DNA from: Cladorhizidae sp. MBARI D1340-BT2 | Lineage: Eukaryota; Porifera; Demospongiae; Poecilosclerida; Cladorhizidae | DNA length: 64,000 nt | Direction: 5' to 3' | NCBI GenBank assembly: GCA_028752905.1 | Contig: JAQNBH010000007.1 | Location: 12,672,653-12,736,652, forward strand | Part shown: one piece after another, positions 24,229-37,800 of the stretch | Position numbering within the stretch: the stretch's first letter is position 1 | Layout: each line of letters starts with the position of its first letter | Position numbers and translations under genes: made by a program | The notes under the pieces: model-generated | Told to the model about the DNA's origin: nothing | What the model saw: only the letters and a program-made list of their open reading frames with translations | The model's database searches: none

Positions 24229-27200
24229 CTGTAGGAATAAAGTTTATGGAATTATAATTGGTTGGCATGTCTGTCAGTAGTTTTAGGACACCCTGTCTTA
24301 ATATATATCAAACCTTGATATTTTACTTTATCAAGTACAATTGAAAATAATATTATACTTGGGTTAATTAGCTACTGTATAAAATTAATACACATCCTAC
24401 CGGTAGATCAGAAGAGCAGCAACAATGATGAACAGTAGCAAGAAAAGGACCACTGCTATGATGATACCACCTATCTCTCTACAAGTCAGAGAATCTGGTG
24501 GTGGTTGAGGTGTGATTTGGTTAGAATATGGTAATATCAACACAATCATGGCAATACACCTAATAGTTCAATAAATAGCACATAAGCATTATTTAATGGG
24601 TGGCTAATATTAGTTAGAAGACACTTACGGTCATCATCAATGATGAAGATGGTTACAATGGATCCTCCTTGAAATATGTCCGGTGTTGCTAGAGTGAAGA
24701 CCACTGTGAAATTCTCATTTCCCTCTGTCAGAGCATCTCCAATGATGTTGAAAGAAATGCAGAGCTCCTGGTTCATAGTGGAAATACTTGTGAAAGTCAG
24801 TGAAGTCCTATCAAACACATAATCTCTTCCTCCTGTCAGATTCGTGTCAAATTGAAAATGAAAGAAATATTATGTTACAATGACCTAATTATCTAGAAAT
24901 TTAATTTCTTGACATTTCAAGTAGATACTCTAGCTTTCATCAGGAATAATGAAGATAACTAAACTTAGTTTATAATAATATTGTAAGTAAACTCAATTTT
25001 AAATTTATATCGGTCCTGTGAGGTTATGAAGATAACACTAGTAATGGAAATGGCCAAATTTACAAGACCCCTTGGGAACCATTTAAATGATTTGATAACT
25101 GGAATTGCAAAACACCTAGCAGATTAGAACTACATTATGTGTAAAGAGAATTGGTAAGCAAATCAAGACAAGCACTAGGGCAATGGATGGTGATTTTGTA
25201 TTGTTATGCAATCCTGCAGGGCTGGTTCCACATGGAGGGGAATGTATGAGCAAAGGGACTATATATTCATGCAGAGGGAGGGGCTATATATTCATGCAGA
25301 GGGAGGGGCTATATATTCATGCAGAGGGAGGGTATATATTCATGCAATGGAGGGGGCTATATATTCAAGAAGGTGGGTGCTAAATATTTGTGTAGAGGGG
25401 GCTACATATTCATGTAGAGGCAGGTAATTTAACTTGAGATATAATCTCCAAGATTTTTATAAATCTCTGTTTCTGGAGCATAAAATATTTTGGAGATTTA
25501 TTTATAAGAATCAAAATTCAAAAATACATACAATATAACAGTCAACTTGAAATTGTTTTTCTCGATGTTTCGACTAAATGCCCTAGCCTTCAATCAGGAA
25601 TAATAAAGTGGTTCAATAACAACATGAACATGTGCAGCAGATTTTAAACATGTGTAGTATTGTCTCACTTGTTTGCTCAGAATTAAGTAGGGTGTATATA
25701 GTATATACAAGTACACATAAAACATAAATGCAAAAGGGATCGCTTTAAAGTGCGACAGAAACCTCTACAATGACCTTTGTTTCATTCCTAATACCAAGTA
25801 CAAGTGATCCTCTATAGATATCTCTGTATATAAAAAATAAGATGGTTAGTCAGTCTTCATCAGATAAGGTGTATCAATCTCTATGCGAATTCCATGCTGG
25901 TATGCATGTGCATGTAGGTTATAAAAGAAAGGTAACTCAAGTTATAGGTTATTTTAGCTCCACAACATTGTGTGCTCATACTGTCTCTGCAATACCATTG
26001 ACCTCACTACTGAACATTAACTATGGTGTATATATATATATATATAAGGTCATGAGGCGAGTTCTGTGAACACACCCTTTTATCCATTTTGATTGGGTGA
26101 GAAATGGGTGGAAGCATGGAGGAGGAGGAGGAGGGGAAATAAGAACATGGCGACTAATGATTCTGTCTGTTTGTATTTCACATCTGAGTTTTATATCTAT
26201 TCCAATGCCTCTACACCAAGTTCACAGGGTTTGCTGAAATTGAAATTGCTTTTGTGACTTGCTAGTTGAATGTCAGTGTGAAGCACTGGATACTAGACTC
26301 AAGCCTAACTGAAGATTCCTTAGGGTCCAACGGTGACCACAATTACAACTTTCTTACCAAAAGCCAAATTCTCTCCAAACATTTTATCTTCAAAAATAAG
26401 GCTGAAGTTAACAGCATTGGTGATGTTAACTGATTTTGACAGCTACATGTGCAAATGCAGACTTTGTCCACAATTTTCTTTAAATGAGATTAGGATTATT
26501 TTCGTCTCACAAGCCCAGTAGATTGCTCTTTCGATAATAAACATAAAACGTTACTTCTGGTCTGACTGGATGAGTGAGCAAATGATTTTTTAATTCATGG
26601 CTAACAGAATCAGAATTGCCACCATGAACAGACTCCTTCAGAGCTTTACTACTGCTGCTGGAAGCTTTTCTTAACTGCATAGGCAATCTGTGCTCACCTG
26701 GAATCATTCCGAATCCACTTTGCCTTTAAGAAAAGACTCGTACCTAAATGGATTTCCTTGCTCTAAATTTTGACATGAGTGATATAGTCATGCTTAGCTT
26801 TAACTTAATTCTTGAAAAAATGTTACAACTAATGTGACAAGGCCTGACAGAGCATCTGCCGAAAGTCGAGTGAGTTTATTTTGGATACAGTCAACTGATG
26901 AAATACAACTGTTACAAATAACCACAAGTATGGTCAGCAGCAAATCAGTTAACCTATGCCTCGCCAGGCTCTGGACCAAGTAAACCACTGCCTGGTTATC
27001 CCATTTTATAGCATGTTCTAGATCACAGAACCTCTCAACCTTGTGGTGGCCTCAAGACTTGCTATGACAAAGTTGACCTATGGAAACATCCAAAGCAACT
27101 CTGATTGTGCACATCTCACTCTCTGAAGAGCATTATATGTGTGAACTTATTGCACTTGGCGCACTTTGTGATCGCTGTCCTTTGCAGCTCAGTGCGATGC

Positions 27201-28788
27201 GCTCCTTAATCCTGACAGCAGAATGGTTATAGTATAAACCTAAAAAAAACACCTTCATTAACTTCATCCCTACACAAATCAGACCATTGTGCCAAGATGT
27301 TAAATTGATTTTGAGGTAGTCTTCGACTACTAAATCCATGAAGACTTCTCCAAGTATTTTCGGGCAAGATAGAAATAAAAATGTAATGATATTTTTGAAA
27401 GGCAATCATATATATTATCCTATATACCAACAGATGCAGTTTGAAGCAAAACATACAAAGGGATGACCTGAACATCTCCAAAAATAAAATAAGGCTATAT
27501 ATAGTTGCAGTATTGGAAGAGGGAAACAAATTAAATGATGATTGAGGGGGCTATTAGACAGTAACAATATCAAAGTTGAGTGTTTTCTAATGGTTTGTTG
27601 ATTTAAAGCATTTTAACATTAATCTCTAGCTAACCACCCCCACCAACATTCTACAAAGCTATATTAACAGTATACATTACAATTCTTAACTTTATTACCT
27701 GTTGCCGTTCCATCTGAAGCAGTCACATCCACTATGACATCTCTCACCAAGCCTCCAGGTAGGATATTTACCAGAGTCACACAGATGGTCACAGTAGTTA
27801 ATGAGCCACTGGCTCCTTCTACTAGCGAGCGATTCAATGGCTGGTTTATCACAACTGTGGCACCTTTTCAAAACATTAATTCAATCATAATTATTATCTA
27901 GAAGTGGCGGCTACAACACCAGTTACAAACCACACCTTAAAGATTCTATATCACTTGCTTAATCAGGTTTTAGCCACTGTTTTACTTGTGGCAGTATATA
28001 TGCATATTAAAAATAAAATGGAGCTCTGAATCTTCTACACATTATACTACAAGAAATGCACAAAAGCCAGGTATCTCCAAATCTGGGTAGATAATTGACA
28101 AGAAATATAATTCTTCATGGCATTGCCATGGAGCAATTGATACTTTTACAAATTATTGAGACTACAAGTGTAACTTGATATATGATTGCAGCAAGGGGAA
28201 GTTACTGATTTAAGTGGCTAAAGTTAGCACAACATACAGAAGAAAATTTCTAAAACAGAGGAAATATAGTAACAATATCATGAGTCAACATGGGAAAAAT
28301 AGCTCAGTGCCTAGTTAATATGGGAAAGAATAGCTCAGTATGTGGAGTTACAGCTAATAGTCAGTATATTGGAAGTTCAGTACCTAGTTAAAATAGCTCT
28401 GTGCCTGCCTAGTCAATCACATGGAATTTTAATTGCCACCCAAATAGTAGTTGTCTATCATTCACTTAGACAACAGTTAGCAGATGCCCTAGAACATTCA
28501 TATACAGGCACCAACTGTAGGATCTTTATTGTAAACGGCTTAACTTTCCTACATTTAATATACAGTAGGTCCATCTTGGTGCTAAGTTAGCGTATATAGA
28601 GTTCACTCACCTTGAAATAAGTGTCAACCAGACACCCTGACTTATAAGCTGCTTTTAAGAATAAGCCTCAAATAACTGTTTTAATATTTCAGCTCAATGT
28701 TCTAAACTTACCCAAAGCTTGCATTAAAATGTCTTAATAAAAAAACTTATGGTACAATGAACCATAATTTTCTAAATTAAAAAGGTAA

Positions 28789-28824
<36 letters not shown>

Positions 28825-31800
28825 AAAGAGCACATAGTGTCATTAACCATTGCTATTTTATGTGGGCTTTCCTTCTATTTGATTCTCTTCTGCTGGGATG
28901 CTGCATAGAAACTTACACTCACTGGTAACCAACCACTCCAAACAGAAAAAGGTGGCACACCTGGGTATTTTTGGGAGCTCTAAATCTTGTTGTAGACAAA
29001 GTGTGACATAGCACTGGGTAGTTATTGCTTACTTATCTCATTGTTATATCAAGCTGCAGAAAATTCAATTTTTGTCCTAAAAGAGTATGTGAATGGAGGT
29101 TGTTTCTTTTTGTTAACTGTGTAGGAATATGGAATAGTCTATCTGACTTTATTGTGTCTGCCCCTAATAATTCCTTTAATCATGGTGACCTTTAATCATG
29201 GTCACCTTATAAATCCTAATCCCTTTCTATCCCTTCTATCATATTACTATCATATTATATATTCAATATCTTTTGTGTTTATTATATTTATTTTAATTAA
29301 CTGACTATTTCACTTATTCTTTTCTTATGTGTGCATCCCATTACTCATGTATCTAGGGTGGCCTTAATACTAAGCATTTGGCCATTCCTATGCATTTGCC
29401 TTGTATTTGCATCAATTTTTTATTTATTAATTAAATTTAAAAAACCTGTATTGCACTAAGCCATCCTTATTTACTATCAATAATTATGATAAGGCTTGCC
29501 CGCAGATATGTCAGTGAAAATATTATCGTAATCTCTCATCCCAACAATGCCTCATTTAAAAAATATATATAAAATAATAAAATAAAATTTAGAAATACAA
29601 CCCTAGATAAACAGTATTTTACTATTCCACCTCCGTCTGCAATAGCTACTATATATCAATAAATGATACCCAAAATTATTCTATTTACTAAATGGATTAC
29701 TGTTAAAACACACTCACTGTCATCATCTATGATAGTGATGGTGACATTGGAGCCTCCCTGAAATATGTCTTGTGTTCCTGGAGAGAGGATTACTGTGAAA
29801 GTCTCATTTGTCTCTGTTAGAACATCTTCTGTAATGTTGACAGAGATGCATAGCTCCTGCATCACAAGGGAAGTGCTTGAGAAAGTCAGTGATGTGTCAT
29901 CCAGCACATAATCTCTTCCTCCTATCAGAACCATAGGTCAATACATTTTACTTTAGTTATTAGCAAACACAATTTCATTTATGCAGATATTGCAGATATT
30001 GTGATGGTACACATCAACTTCTTCCTGTGCAGAACTAATATATTGTTCAATATTTAATTTATTTTGTATGTTCTATTTTTTCTGTAAATACATGCATATA
30101 TTACTAGTAATAAAAAAAGAAGTATATTGGATTGAACAGAACAAGGTTGATTTTTCATACTCTATTCAATGCCACCTTTTATTAAGTTGATGTACATATA
30201 TAAAATGTTGTTTTTAAAGTAGAGAAGACAATTAGTCATTATAATTCTATCAAATGCATTACAAAAATATTTTGATCATCATACCCCCAAAATACAAAAT
30301 ATAAAGCAACACACAAACTGAGTGTGTGTATGTGCATAGATAATTAGTGAATAAAGTGAATTGCATACTAGGAGTGATTTCACAAGCCAGACATAGTACA
30401 ATACATGTAGCAGGTGGTTATAATCAGATTCTCATGTGCCATGCCCTCAATCTCTCAAACTTTCATATTCCCAGGCATTATTCATGGAGCCACATTTTAG
30501 TATAAACTGAGCCAAAACTGAGCCTACCTGATGAGCTAGTCATGTTTACTGTTTGTATAGCAGCTAAAGTTAAAAAGAAATATCAGTTGTACTTGCTAAC
30601 TACTAATCACTTCCTCATGGTGAAGCTCGTTTCATTTCAACAGGAAGTGACAGGAAAGGAGAAGAAATTGGACGAGTTAAATAAACTGGAAGGGCTAGGC
30701 AAGCTTGCACTGAGGATTATTACATCAACATGCACTACATTACCTACAAAGTGGAGTGCAAGTTAACTTGTTATTGATTTGCATTGAATGTGCCCATAAG
30801 CACAATGTATTTATAATTCTTTACCCCATAGTTCCTAAATTTAAATTTTCTTGCACCTTGCCTCTTCCTTTAAGTTATGTGATGAAGTAACAGCAACAGT
30901 CATGGGGTGTCTTTTTCATAACTTGCAGACTCTATTAAATAAGCAGTTTTTATCAACTATCTTGCCAAGAGACATTTAGAGTAAACAAAACATTGGGAGT
31001 ATTGTTGTCTCTCTAGCACGCCAGCATATACACCAAGGATCATCATTATTTTAGCTGTTAGCTAATTAGTAACTCAATCAATTAAGCTCTAGTATGGCAT
31101 ACACTGAAACTCATGTCAGAGATCTTCCATGTTGCATTCCACTGAAACTCATGTCAGAGATCTTCCATGTTGTATTCCAAATTATATGACACCTTCAGCT
31201 ATAGTTAGCTAACTATATGACTACTCACTTTGGTAAAGTTATAAAAGCGTGCAATGTTATAATTGAGTAGCAATTCTGCCAAAAATTTTAGTTAGATTCT
31301 TATATGCGAGCTGCAACATAAGTTTTGTTTGCCATGTGCTTTGTTTGTGTGGATCTCTGCCATCATTGGAATTCTCTATTACTCCTGAAGAGTTAAAATT
31401 ACTAAATGTTCATAATTCAATGATTAGGTTGTGTGCATTAAAATTCCTTTTACCTATATGTGAAATAAAAAAAGGATCAGGAGTTTGAAATTGACTTTGT
31501 GTACTTAGTGGTAGCAACTGCAGGTGGGCAAGCTGCTAATTCAGCAGGTCAATATGCTGCGATGCTGCAAGCATCAATAATCTAAACCCATGGACAAATT
31601 CAGTACTTCACAGTATAACAATCTAGATATAATTAGGACAAATGTAAAATTCCTACACTGTCCAGGGAAAACCCCGGATGGTTGGCATGTATGCACAGCA
31701 TCAATAGATAACAGATTAAAAAATTATATCATGCTTACTAATTGCTGTTTCATCCGAAGTAGTCACATCGACAATGATATCTCTATCCAAGCCTCCTGAA

Positions 31801-34800
31801 GTGACTTCAATCAGAGTCACACAGATACTCTCTGCATTTGATGAGTTAAAGTTGCCCTCTACTAGTGAGCGTTCCAACATCTGATCAACTTGAAGAATGG
31901 CATCTTGCGAGAAAAAACCATAAATTGTGAATGGAGGTGTATAACTATTTATCAAGAGAGAAGCCCCAAGACCATTAGAATTGGGCATCAATATATAATG
32001 ATTTGAGAGCTAATCTTAGTGATAAATAATGACTGGTACAAATTAAAGCAGACTAATGATACATTTTATTTCAAGGATTGTAAAAATTTGTTGTTAGCAA
32101 AACGTTGCCACAATTAGTGCATGTCTAAAAGCTCTTGCATTTATATACCCCCAAACACCTACATTAATTATATAGCTAGTGTAGCCATAGCCTTTGTAAT
32201 ACCACCTTAATTATTTATAGTGATGAATAATGATAATTTCTCTCGTCATTTTTTCCACAGCCTTGTTAAAAACATTTATGCAGTCAAGTTCATACACTCA
32301 CAATCATTCTATGCCAAATGTTTTTATTAATTAGCAATCCAGAAATGTTTGCTGGTATTTTTTGGTTATTGCTATATAGTAGCCTTCCAAAATAAGAATA
32401 ATTTGGCATGACTATTCCTCTCCTCCTGCTTAAGGGGCAATATTTCTCTTAATACAACTGAATTCCAGACTGACTTGGTAGAGACTTGCTCTCCAGGCTA
32501 AATAATTATAGCCATGGTTCTATTCTCAAACATACTTCTACCTAGCCCAGTACATCAGAGAAAAGGGATCCTTACAAACATGCATGTACCAAGTCATTAA
32601 CTAGCTGCTGTTAGTGTATATGCCAATAACAAGTCCAGAAAATCCTTGCAAATAGTTTTATATAAAAGGAAAATTGAGAATTTCAACACAAACATGTCTT
32701 ACTATCATTATCAGTGATCACAATTGTGCTGGTGGCATTGACAAACTCCACTTGCATACTTGCTTGCAGGAGTGTAATAGTGTAAGACTCTGTCAACTCT
32801 ATGATGTCATCATCATTGACCTCAAATGAGATGTAGCCAAATGGTTTAGAAGAAGTGAACTCAATAATGTTTGAAGGTGAAGTTGTGTTAATATCGTCAG
32901 CTGCAAATACAAGAGGTCATGCAATAATACACGAAGAAATTGAAAAATGTCCATATAATATATTTTATTGCACACAGAAGACCACCTTATGCAGTCTGAA
33001 ATTCACTATATATTGTGCTGTATTATATTACAGTGTGGTACATGCAGGGATTTGGATTTTGTCCAAATACTCTGCTTTACAAACGTTCTTAGACAGGTCC
33101 AATAACCCAGACAGAATATTTGGTTGTCCCACATTCGTTTGTGTACATGTTGGGATCATCGAAGCATGGCAGTGGACAAGATTATCCCGTGCATTTTTTT
33201 TAACTCAGTAAATCTGACAACTATGGTTTATTGCCAAAAAATGTTTTCGCAAAGCATTCATGGGAAGTAATTACCGTAAACCTATATACCTCAAGAACCA
33301 ACATTGAGAACCAAAGATACCTATACTCCATTCACATTTTTCTTCTCAAGGTTCTCAAGCATATTCGCATCGAAAGGTCTGACAAACTTGCGAATGCTTG
33401 CGTGTAGGGTGTAAAGTTTTGCAAGGTACTGTATGATGATGACACTAATGGAAGCACTTCTCAGCTGTCAACTTCTATTGACTTTTGTAATAGCAGTAAT
33501 GGAGCTGAAGAAGGCTACAAGCCATGGATAGACCAGATACTGGTGTATGTTTCACCATGCATTTAACTAATTGGACTGGGAAGGAATATCAATAAGTTTT
33601 GCACAGTGTAAATGAGATGTAACTGTCTCCTACTGTTATTGTTTTTTGCTATCTTTAATACATTTTCCAGGAAAATAAATAATGGCCAACTTTGCAGTTA
33701 TCTTAAGGTTTTTTTTTATACATAAAATGTTGGCTGCCATACACATGTTTTCCCTGCCACCTTCCCCCACCTCCTCCCATATCCCAATTGAGTCTTCATG
33801 ATGAAAACTGAAATTAAAAGGCAAAATTACCACTCTTGACTCATCTGGTTAATGAAGGAGGAGTTTGATGATTAAATTCTAGTGCAAATATAAGTAGAGA
33901 ACTAGCAAGAGACAACTGTAAAACTAACTCTTAAGTATGTGTCGACTTGAGAAGACCTTCCCAGTCATATCATTCTTCATAAGTTCAATAACCATTTCCC
34001 TAAGATCATCATGACCTTTGATATGATTTTAACTCCTGGAAGTCGATTGAAAAATATTTCAATACTTCTCTTGTGAGGCGAGACCGACTACAAAATAGTG
34101 ACACTTTACTGTTTTGAAGTTAGGAACAGGCTTCTCTTCAAATCTGAATTATATGCTATGTAATGAAATTTGTACTTCCATGTTTACAGGAGCACAGCAA
34201 GACTTCTCTGAATAAATTTAATAGGCTGGAGTTATCATCAATAGGTTAGCAATATCAATAGGTTAGCAATACTATACTTAGATTCTGAATAATTTTGTTA
34301 CTAATTTGTTTAGACTATGGATTTGGTTTTCTGGTAAGAATATGTTAACTTTGTCATGTAAGTGACCATGAATAGTTAACAAATTTACTAGTTGTAAAGA
34401 GTTATTGAATTGGTGTCTAGTACACACAGAAAGTGCTGTCACGAGGTTCATAAAGTCCCACAACTCTGGACCAAATATAAACCATCTACAATTTTATGCT
34501 TTGCCCATTGAGTTTGAGAGGAGCCATCATGGAGAACGCTGGTGAGAGTGGAGTGTAGCACTCTGCTAGTTCATAGATGGAATTTTATGGCGATCAAGCT
34601 GTAGCTGCAAGTAACCAATTTTTCTACAAGTCGAACTGAGCAATACGAGAGATTAGAGTTCACTTGATTTTAAACAAATACCTTCCAAGGTATCAATAAG
34701 TAATAATGTGTTATAGCGTGCAAAAGTTCCTTTAACCTAGAAGCTAAAGCAGCCACTATGTGTTATGACTTGACCATGTTTGAATGGAACGCATTCACAA

Positions 34801-37800
34801 TACTTGACACCTGAGCCTAATATAACACTGAGTTCATTGAACTGATCTACACCTGCTATATCCAAATGAAGGTACATCAGAAAGAGCTTTAGTGTGTGCT
34901 GAAGTTATAAGCTCTTTTAAAATGTATTTCCTTTTACTGGTTAATTACACTTAGATAGTCATAATATTTTGTAATTAGCAAGCGGTTTGCTTCTTTACGC
35001 AATACTCTGTGGGGCAAATATTCAGTTCTTCTACAGGATCTAACCTGATCCTAAAGTATTAATTCTTACTAGTTCCATTCTGAAGTATATATTCAATAGA
35101 TATAGTCAGTCCAGCAGCAATAGTCCCTGACACAACTTCAACGCGGATGGTGAAATTACCATCTCCTTCTCTAGTTGGAATGATTGATTGGTTGAAGCCA
35201 ACAAGGAGCGCTTAACAACAAGCAAAGAAACAAACAAGTAAACAAACAAACAAATGAACAAACAAACAAGTAAACAAACAAACAAGTAAACAAAAACAAA
35301 TTAGTGAACGAAAACTGAATGAAAACTAATCATAATAAAATTAACATTGTAACCAAATGTTAAATATGCAAAAAAACAGGATCAAAGTCATACTAGCTGT
35401 CCATTGCTGTGCCTGAATGTTTATAGTGTGTGTGAGTGTGCACATATGTGTGTGCTTGTATGTGTTGTTTGTGTGTCAAAACAATCATGAAATACTCACT
35501 TTTTATCTCGGAGCGTGGAATGTTTTTAAACGATGAAGACAAAATCTCAGAACCTCAAAGCTCATATCTCGACTACATATTGTCTGCTTCTTAACTGCCT
35601 GATTTAATGGTTTCAACCAATATTAGCTATAGAAAGACTCCAAGCTTGTCTGGAATACTTTGCTAGGGTAGTGAAAAAACTTTGAAGTTCATCTTCAAGG
35701 ATCTATCTATGTTTCTATGCTGTTTCTTTCTGTCTCTGTCTTTCAAGGCACATCCTTATGTACAATAGATTCATTCATAAAAATTTGAATATAGGAAGAT
35801 CCCTAATGCATGTTCATGATTACTCTGTTTCTAGATTGCAATAAAGCATGGGTAGTGTTGCTTGATGATGATGCAATCAAGCTAGCTCACATAATGTTTT
35901 ATATTAGAATTGGGTAAAAGTCCACACTGAGGTTTGGTTGCTGTAGTGTTCAATGTTAGGAAATCATTATAAAGTCCAGAGTTGGCTGTAGTTATACAAC
36001 TATTACCAAGTTTTTGAAGGAGGTTGTAAATTACCTACATGGGTAGAGTTAGCAATAGCAACAAGACAAGGCATGTTCTTATATCTGTCTAGTGAACAAT
36101 GTGATGTTCATGGCACAGTCAACAAGATCAATAAGTCATGGTATTGACAATGTTGACATGTGACATGTAGTATACATATCAGCAGAGGCCATGTCTTCTT
36201 GCTATTGTTGACTGCTCATTTAGGGTCAGCTACAGTCTCCTTCAAGGACTTGGCATCAGTTGCAGCAGAGCAGGGTCGTAGGTACCAACAGTAGCCATGG
36301 TGGCTCCACATTTTTTATAGTCAGTTCGACCTGTACCTTTGGGGCAGGAAAAGGGTTTGATTATGCAAGACACAGTGAGTGACTACTGTGGCAATGGCCT
36401 TCACATGGACAATTGCATTGACTTCCTGTATCTTCTGCATGCTCAATGTACTTAGACCTTACCTTTGTTGATGGTTTGTTTTTTCATTGTGCATTCTCCC
36501 CCCTCATATATCCACATAGCTTGTACACAGTAGCTAATGATAATCAACTTTACTGCTGACTTCATAATGGCTACGGCTAAACCAAGTGCTGTGAATGTGC
36601 TTTCAACTCCTGAGATTTGTGGAACTTCACACCAGCCATTTAATTTCCAAAAAGAGAGTTTGGTAAGAAAAATGTTATTAAGCGCTCATTTCAGGAGAGT
36701 TAGTTGAAGAAATGGGAGACCTGGCATTTTGTCATACCTGTGTAAGAGCTAATGCAGGGAAGAAGTTATGGAGTGGTAAGTTTTCATTTATTTCTAAGGA
36801 TTTTCCAACCTGAAAGATGCAAGCGTTAAATTGAAAGCCCACAAAAAGTTCAGTGTCATTCTGAAACATCTTTACTTTGTTAAGTACAGTCAATATGTTG
36901 GAGAAATATTGTCAACTCGGTAAGCAGGAGAAGTTAGAAAGGAAAATTGCTTCTTGAAAATTTTATCCAACGTACAATTCTTAGCTAGCCAAAGTTTGAC
37001 CTTAAGAGGGGACGGAAGTGAGATTAATTCAAATTTTTATCAGTTATTATGATTAAGTGGTGAAGATGACCCTAAATTGCTGGAATGGCTTACTATAAAT
37101 ATACCTCCGCCAATATCCAGAATGAAATAATAGGTCTTTAAACTACTTCGAGAAGTTGCAAAGAATATTGAGAATGTGCCATTTTTCAATAATGGTGGAA
37201 GAAACAATCACGAACAAGTAGTATGGGGTGGGGGGGGGGGGGGGGGGGGGTAGATTATGTGTTGATATTTCTCACTATATCAGGAGACTCAGAGCCTCTG
37301 AATTTTGACAAATAGCTATTGATGAGGTTTGTTTTAAAATTGTTGGTTGTATATATTTGTCCAGGAAAGGAACTTTAATCCAGCAGACAGGCCTATATAG
37401 ACCTTACTCTTGGCAAATACGACTATATACTCCACCTCTAAATGTAGCTTATAATACTGACATGATCAAACATTCACAAAGAAGAAAAAAGGTCAATATA
37501 TATGTCTGTCAAAAAAGAAATAAAATAAGAATCCACACGAATATTTATAAGACAAATTTACCTACTGATGTAAAGAATACTGAATATAGTACAGATTTAA
37601 AAATATGGAAAGAATCTACATTTCCTATTTTACAAGTCATTGTAAAAATATTTTACTCATTTCTATAAAAAAAAAAAAATGTTACAAACTTCCTAACAAC
37701 TACTCGGAATAATTCCAGAACTAACAAATCATAGATATTATTCTTTACTTTGCTTAATACTAAAGTACATCTGCATGGTACATAGGTACAATGATGAGAT

